Shown: positions 59,222 to 64,000 of the stretch, in pieces
Layout of the letters: every line of letters begins with the position of its first letter
Numbering within the stretch: position 1 is the stretch's first letter
Source: Sulfurovum riftiae
GTDB lineage: Bacteria > Campylobacterota > Campylobacteria > Campylobacterales > Sulfurovaceae
DNA length: 64,000 bases
Reading direction: 5' to 3'
Assembly: GCF_001595645.1 (NCBI RefSeq)
Contig: NZ_LNKT01000003.1
Location: forward strand, 1 to 64,000
Translations under genes and position numbers: made by a program
The notes under the pieces: generated by a model
Databases searched by the model: none
Told to the model about the DNA's origin: nothing
What the model saw: the letters and a program-made list of their open reading frames with translations, nothing else

Positions 59222-61540
59222 ATGAATGAAGTAATTTATGATACATCTATCACATTTAAAGAGCGCCTCGATTATGACAAATTAAGTTTTTTCTATCTCT
59301 CCCTGCCGATTATACTGATCGGACATATTCTGGGGGCGCTGCTTCTCTCTGCCATGGAAATGACCGTGGTCGATCTCTACTCTATCGGCATCTGGCTGCT
59401 CCTGAACGTCATTATGTTCCTTTATCGCTTTTACCATTACACGCTGTTCAAAAAAGAGAGTGAAAAGAACAAGCTCAGAGAGGCGAAACTGTGGCTTGAC
59501 CGTTACTATACCAATGTGCTTCTCAGCGGTATCATCTGGGGAAGCAGTGCACTCCTTCTCTTTCCTGAATCAGACCTTTTCGGCCAAATGATACTGCTTC
59601 TCTTCCTGTTCGCCATAGGGTTCTCTTCACTGGGTGTCCTGGCAACGAAAAGGAATCTGCTTCTGTCCTATGTAATGGTCATGTACGGGCCGATCGTATG
59701 GCGGCTTCTGTTTCTGGAAGGGGAACTCTACCTCAATATCGCCTATGCGATCATCTCTCTCGTCCTCATCATGATCATCGTGGCCAACTATTATGGAAAG
59801 ATCATCAATGATTCGCTTGAAGAGCGTGAACAGTTCGCCGACATCAAAGCATCGCATGACAAACTAAAAGAGCGTTTCTTCTCACTTTTCGAGCGTGCAC
59901 CTGTCGGTATTTACTACTACGACGAGGCACTGCAGCTCCAGGATGTCAACCTGCAGTTCATGGAAATGAATAAAGTGACCGATAAAGATACCCTGATGAA
60001 CATCAGTCTGCAGGATGCCATAGATGATACGAGGATCCTTGAGGTACATGAAAATGTCTTCAAGGGGAAAACGGGCAATTACCGCGGACCGTTCAACATA
60101 CTTTCCGGGAGCAAGGAAGATATTTATGTGGACCTTTCGACCGTACCGATGTATAACAGTGTCGGTGAAATAGCCGGCGGTATCACGATCATCAATGATA
60201 TTACGAGTGAAGTGACAGCACGTGAGAAAATGATGCGCAGTGCCTACTACGATATGCTTACGAATATTCCCAACCGTACACTTCTTATGGATAAACTCAA
60301 AAATCTGATAGAGGAGAAAAAGCCGACAGATGGCCTCTCTGCACTCCTTTTCCTCGATATCGACAACTTCAAGAAGATCAATACAAGTGTAGGACACGAT
60401 ATAGGGGACAGGATCCTGAAGATCGCGGCACACAAAATAGAACAGGTGGTCGGAACGGATGATACCCTTGCACGTATCGGCGGAGACAAATTCGTCATTC
60501 TGGTACCTGATGTAGGTACGCAGGAGGAAGGTGCACAGGCATTTACCACAAGCTATATAACGGCGATCAATCAGAACTTTATTCAGCCTCTGCAGGTCGG
60601 GGGGAAGGATTACCATATCAGTTTCTCTATCGGGGCAGTATTGTTCGCCGATACCGATGCCACGGCCTTTGATATTCTCAAGCGGGCAGAGACCGCTATG
60701 TATGAAGCGAAGAAGACCACACGGGGAAGTACACAGTTCTACCAGGACAGCATGAGTGTTCAGGCCAGAGAGGAACTGATGCTCGAAAATGATATTCACA
60801 AAGCGATCAAGAATGATGAGTTCGTAATGTATTATCAACCTCAGCTCAATGTAGAGACGAACGAGATCATAGGCGCGGAGGCGCTGATCCGATGGATGCA
60901 TCCCGAAAAAGGTCTTATCATGCCGGATGCGTTCATTCCTCTTGCGGAAGAGAGCGGGATCATCATCAAGCTGGAAGAGTGGATCTTCGACAGGATATGC
61001 AGTGATGCGAAAAAACTGAGTGAAGATATGGGTGGTTTCAATCTGCATCACATAGCCATCAATGTCAGTACCATACACTTTTTGGAACCGCATTTCGTTG
61101 AGAAGCTGATGCTGCTTGTCAAGAAACACAAAGTGAGACCGGAGTGGTTCGAACTGGAGATCACAGAGAGCGGTATCATGCGGAATGTCGAGGATGCCAT
61201 ACAGAAGATCAAAGAGTTGAAGGATTTCGGTTTCACCTTCTCCATCGATGATTTCGGTACAGGCTACTCTTCGCTGTCGCATCTGAAAGAACTTCCTGTC
61301 GACGTGATCAAGATTGACCAGTCCTTTGTACGGAACATGAATGAGAATGATGAAATGATCATTGAAGCGGTCGTGGCCATAGGTCAGAAGTTCGACCTTG
61401 AAGTCCTTGCCGAAGGGGTTGAGAGCGACAAGATACTGGAATATCTAAAAGATATCAACTGTAATACCTATCAAGGCTATTTTGCACACACACCGATAGC
61501 ACTGGATGAGTTTGAAGCGCTTTTGAAGCCGAAAAAATAA
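59222..61540 (+). CDS. Membrane PAS-GGDEF-EAL protein, probably a c-di-GMP phosphodiesterase
   Basis: The product has 772 residues. Six or seven helices (about 20-195) precede a PAS domain (about 215-330, FSLFERAPVGIYYYDE), a GGDEF domain (about 335-505) and an EAL domain (about 515-765). The cyclase motif is degenerate, GGDKF (Glu replaced by Lys), with no RxxD inhibition site, so it is probably inactive or regulatory. The EAL site is good: EALIRWMHPE, IDDFGTGYSS, IKIDQSF, EGVES. AAAGGGA lies eight bases before the ATG. Monocistronic. It may oppose the cyclase encoded at 31967-33166. Confidence 0.92.
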   Translation: MNEVIYDTSITFKERLDYDKLSFFYLSLPIILIGHILGALLLSAMEMTVVDLYSIGIWLLLNVIMFLYRFYHYTLFKKESEKNKLREAKLWLDRYYTNVLLSGIIWGSSALLLFPESDLFGQMILLLFLFAIGFSSLGVLATKRNLLLSYVMVMYGPIVWRLLFLEGELYLNIAYAIISLVLIMIIVANYYGKIINDSLEEREQFADIKASHDKLKERFFSLFERAPVGIYYYDEALQLQDVNLQFMEMNKVTDKDTLMNISLQDAIDDTRILEVHENVFKGKTGNYRGPFNILSGSKEDIYVDLSTVPMYNSVGEIAGGITIINDITSEVTAREKMMRSAYYDMLTNIPNRTLLMDKLKNLIEEKKPTDGLSALLFLDIDNFKKINTSVGHDIGDRILKIAAHKIEQVVGTDDTLARIGGDKFVILVPDVGTQEEGAQAFTTSYITAINQNFIQPLQVGGKDYHISFSIGAVLFADTDATAFDILKRAETAMYEAKKTTRGSTQFYQDSMSVQAREELMLENDIHKAIKNDEFVMYYQPQLNVETNEIIGAEALIRWMHPEKGLIMPDAFIPLAEESGIIIKLEEWIFDRICSDAKKLSEDMGGFNLHHIAINVSTIHFLEPHFVEKLMLLVKKHKVRPEWFELEITESGIMRNVEDAIQKIKELKDFGFTFSIDDFGTGYSSLSHLKELPVDVIKIDQSFVRNMNENDEMIIEAVVAIGQKFDLEVLAEGVESDKILEYLKDINCNTYQGYFAHTPIALDEFEALLKPKK

Positions 61541-61609
61541 AAATTTGACCTGTAAGATTCTCATATTTATCGCTTGATTTTTTGACAGTATATCTGAGGC
61601 TAAGATGTA

Positions 61610-61615
61610 TATAAT
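61610..61615 (+). promoter_or_regulatory. -10 box TATAAT upstream of the SNF2 helicase
   Basis: TATAAT five bases before the G8 tract, which puts the predicted transcription start inside or at the edge of the G run. Confidence 0.4.
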
Positions 61616-61619
61616 TAAA

Positions 61620-61627
61620 GGGGGGGG
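61620..61627 (+). repeat. G8 homopolymer in the helicase leader
   Basis: Eight Gs, 8 bases before the GTG start and downstream of TATAAT. The tract also serves as the Shine-Dalgarno region (GGGGGAGA). Confidence 0.7.
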
Positions 61628-61635
61628 AGAATCAA

Positions 61636-64000
61636 GTGCAAAAAGGAATATATCTTCCAACCAATCAAAATACGATCATCCTCAATGAGCTGGGTAATTA
61701 CTGTGAGATACTGCTTGACGGTGAGTATAAAACAGTTTCCCGTGAAGACATTGAAGTCCATACGAAGCAGACTATATTTTCCTCTTTGGAAACACTCAAA
61801 GAAAATATATTTTTAAACTGTATCAAAAATCCTCTGAGCGATATTCTCTACTCCTACAATACAAACCGGCTTACCCCCGAACCGCACCAATATAAACCTT
61901 TGATCAAATTTCTATACTCAGACAATAATCGTATTTTGATCGCGGATGAAGTGGGTTTGGGTAAAACTATTGAAGCAGGGATGATCTTTAAAGAGATCGA
62001 TAAAAGAGAAGAGCTGAAAGTCTCTTTGATCGTTGTGCCTTCATCGCTTACTTTAAAATGGCAGGAAGAGTTCAGTATTCGGTTTGATGAATATTTTGAA
62101 ATTAAAAAAACAAATCAGTTCCTTTATTTTATCGATGAGTTTGATACCCATAGCAGTACAAAATTCAGGAATGAAAAAATCATTATCTCTTATCATACAT
62201 TAAGAGATGTGAGAGTTATGGAAAAACTGAAAAACAGTTTTTTTGAGGTTGACTTCCTCATCATGGATGAAGCACATGCCATGAGAAATGCCAATACTTC
62301 CACTTTTGAAGGGGGCCAACTGATTACATCCGTTGCGGAGCATATTGTTTTTCTTACTGCTACTCCGGTACAAAACAGTCTGGATGACCTGTTCAGTATT
62401 CTTTCTTTGCTTGACGAAGACTACTTTAAAGATTATGGGTATTTTTTAAAGATGATACGCCCTAATGGTACGATACATAAACTCATCGCAATGATCAGAA
62501 ACAATTATTCGCTTGAAGAGATCAAGCAGTATATTGAAGAGAGTCTTTACAAAGCTTCACTAGAACGTTTAGAAAGTGTATTTGGCAGGATACTGGGTCT
62601 TGCTCAAATCACCAATAAAGATAAGGTTGAATTGATTGATATGCTGATGAAAGAAGATCATTTGAGTTTTATCATCAATCGAAGCAAGAAGAAAGATGTA
62701 GGACGTTCTATCCCAAGAAATGCCACTTCTGTTATTGTGGAGATCACAGAGGAGGAACAAGCATACTACGATGCCGTGATCGAGTTTGTCAAATTTATCT
62801 ATCCTCATGTACCACAGGGGTTTATTACCATTATGCCTGAAAGGATGGCAAGTTCTTCCATGTTGGCTTCATTGCAAAGTTTTAAAGCGTTTAAAAGCAG
62901 CGGAAAGCTTTTTGTAAAAGATTTTGATGATCTGGAAGAATATTATGATGATATCGTCAATATAGAAAATGAGGCAGTTAAATATCTTGATAGTGTGATT
63001 GCTACAGGGGAGCTGATAGGGGAGAATGACTCCAAGTTTTTAAAGTTTGAAGAGGTTTTGAAAGACCTTCACTCCCAAAAGATCAAACAGATGATCGTCT
63101 TCTCTTTTTTTAAAAAGACACTGGATTATCTTGAAGAGAAGCTGTTGGACTTAGGATACAAAGTTGGTAAGATTCATGGAGATTTCAGTGTAGAAGAGCG
63201 GTTTGGCATTATTAAAGCATTTAAAAAAGGAGATTTTGATATTTTGCTCTCTTCCGAAGTGGGGAGTGAAGGGCTTGATATGCAGTTCTGTAATGTGGTC
63301 ATCAATTATGACCTGCCCTGGAATCCCATGAGGGTGGAGCAGCGTATTGGGCGTATAGACCGTATAGGTCAGAAGTTCGATAAACTTCATATTTTCAATC
63401 TCTGTATTGTCGGTTCCATTGAGGACAGAATCTATAACAGGCTGTACAGTAAGCTGGGTATTTTTGAAAATTCCATAGGTGAGCTGGAGCCTATTTTGGG
63501 AGAATTGGAAAAACAGCTCAATATTTCAGAGCTTATCGACCTTTCGCAAGAGGAGATAGATGCGAAGATACATTTGACCCAGTTGGCTTTACAGCGTCAG
63601 GAACTGGAGATCAGGGAGCAGAACAGTGAAGTAGAAAAGTTGCTGAATGATGATATCAATTATAAAGCAGAAGAGGATATGTTACTGAGTCCTGTAAAAA
63701 TAAATAGTTTACAGTCTCAAAGTAAGCGGGTATTCGTACATTTTCTGGAAGAGCATGGCATTAACTATATGGAACTCAAAGAGGGGAGCATCAAGCTCTC
63801 TTTCGAGAATTTAAAAAAACTCATTACCCTTCTTAAAGCAAATATGAGCGATAAAAGAACCATACAGTACAGAGAAGAGCAAAAAATACTCAAAAAGATT
63901 TACCGCTACAAAGAGCTAAAAATCAGTTTTACGACCAACAATAATGATGCGTTTCAAACTTTGTATCTCTATTTGAACCATCCGATCATTTCCATAATGA
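61636..64000 (+). CDS. SNF2/RapA-type helicase, 3' end beyond the window
   Basis: At least 788 codons from GTG 61636 with no stop before the window ends. Superfamily 2 motifs are complete: DEVGLGKTIEAG (I, about 108-119), DEAHAMRN (II), LTATPVQN (III), SSEVGSEGLDMQ (V) and QRIGRIDRIGQ (VI), and the C-terminal WNPMRVEQR is typical of RapA/HepA and of DISARM DrmD-like helicases. The sequence ahead of the ATPase (LNELGNYCEILLDGEY) is a small beta domain. The function could be RNA-polymerase recycling or defence; downstream genes would decide. Composition is AT-richer than the neighbours upstream. Confidence 0.85.
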   Translation, partial: MQKGIYLPTNQNTIILNELGNYCEILLDGEYKTVSREDIEVHTKQTIFSSLETLKENIFLNCIKNPLSDILYSYNTNRLTPEPHQYKPLIKFLYSDNNRILIADEVGLGKTIEAGMIFKEIDKREELKVSLIVVPSSLTLKWQEEFSIRFDEYFEIKKTNQFLYFIDEFDTHSSTKFRNEKIIISYHTLRDVRVMEKLKNSFFEVDFLIMDEAHAMRNANTSTFEGGQLITSVAEHIVFLTATPVQNSLDDLFSILSLLDEDYFKDYGYFLKMIRPNGTIHKLIAMIRNNYSLEEIKQYIEESLYKASLERLESVFGRILGLAQITNKDKVELIDMLMKEDHLSFIINRSKKKDVGRSIPRNATSVIVEITEEEQAYYDAVIEFVKFIYPHVPQGFITIMPERMASSSMLASLQSFKAFKSSGKLFVKDFDDLEEYYDDIVNIENEAVKYLDSVIATGELIGENDSKFLKFEEVLKDLHSQKIKQMIVFSFFKKTLDYLEEKLLDLGYKVGKIHGDFSVEERFGIIKAFKKGDFDILLSSEVGSEGLDMQFCNVVINYDLPWNPMRVEQRIGRIDRIGQKFDKLHIFNLCIVGSIEDRIYNRLYSKLGIFENSIGELEPILGELEKQLNISELIDLSQEEIDAKIHLTQLALQRQELEIREQNSEVEKLLNDDINYKAEEDMLLSPVKINSLQSQSKRVFVHFLEEHGINYMELKEGSIKLSFENLKKLITLLKANMSDKRTIQYREEQKILKKIYRYKELKISFTTNNNDAFQTLYLYLNHPIISIM

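Noticed and set aside
61582-61615. Sigma-70 promoter with TTGACA -35 before the SNF2 helicase
   Set aside because: TTGACA and TATAAT are 22 bases apart, too far for a standard -35/-10 pair; only the -10 is kept.

Overview
The window looks like chromosomal DNA of a marine or sediment Campylobacterota (Epsilonproteobacteria) close to Sulfurovum/Sulfurimonas. This is inferred from gene content (short-type adenylate kinase, Campylobacterota-type LolA, SecA and RmuC neighbourhood, assimilatory NasA/NirA), moderate GC, TATAAT -10 boxes without clear -35 boxes, and intergenic hairpin elements. No rRNA, tRNA, CRISPR array, transposase or integrase was seen.

Layout. 0-1.0 kb: AT-rich accessory DNA with two unknown genes, one cut by the window edge. 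1.0-1.46 kb: gene-free spacer with REP-like hairpins. 1.46-7.2 kb: secreted RNase T2, PIF1/RecD-like helicase, a NamZ-type (DUF1343) exo-muramidase, GH20 hexosaminidase and a lipid kinase. 7.3-10.8 kb: a complete Pqi lipid-transport operon with PqiA split into two genes. 10.8-18.7 kb: secreted and lipoprotein metalloprotease pair, hybrid histidine kinase, radical SAM/SPASM protein, SYLF protein, histone-deacetylase-family enzyme. 18.8-24.6 kb: RND pump encoded as two half-proteins, with adaptor and FadL-type porin on the other strand. 24.9-32 kb: adk, aspS and a purine-salvage block (PRT, VWA/DUF2201 protein, adenine deaminase, purine permease). 32-36.8 kb: three-gene signalling unit, sensor kinase - TonB receptor - REC/wHTH/GGDEF regulator. 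36.9-39.3 kb: ExbB/MotA-like channel, OmpA/MotB-like stator and a 54-residue protein. 39.3-48.8 kb: nitrate assimilation (NasA, fused FeS/DmsC anchor, NirA, NarK-type transporter, fused PP2C/Ser-Thr kinase). 48.9-59.1 kb: envelope genes (lysozyme-like lipoprotein, MltG, a frameshifted AsmA-like gene, LolC/E-like permease, SecA, LolA) and RmuC. 59.2-64 kb: GGDEF/EAL protein and an SNF2/RapA-type helicase running off the end.

The strongest leads are: (1) the NirA nitrite reductase carries a C-terminal tail of about 115 residues whose last 80 align by eye with the C-lobe of the Ser/Thr kinase encoded in the same cluster; (2) two perfect TGATTAA-N3-TTAATCA sites sit between nirA and the nitrate transporter, at activator-like distances from each promoter; (3) the kinase - TonB receptor - diguanylate cyclase operon, where the response regulator combines REC, OmpR-type wHTH and active-looking GGEEF; (4) a G7 tract exactly at the frame break of the AsmA-like gene, and a G8 tract at the predicted transcription start of the SNF2 helicase; (5) three genes with TATAAT placed 6-7 bases before ATG and no Shine-Dalgarno, predicted to be leaderless; (6) REP-like GTAG hairpins and heptad-phased degenerate repeats in spacers, several of them inside operons. 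All functional statements rest on motifs read by eye; no database search was run.
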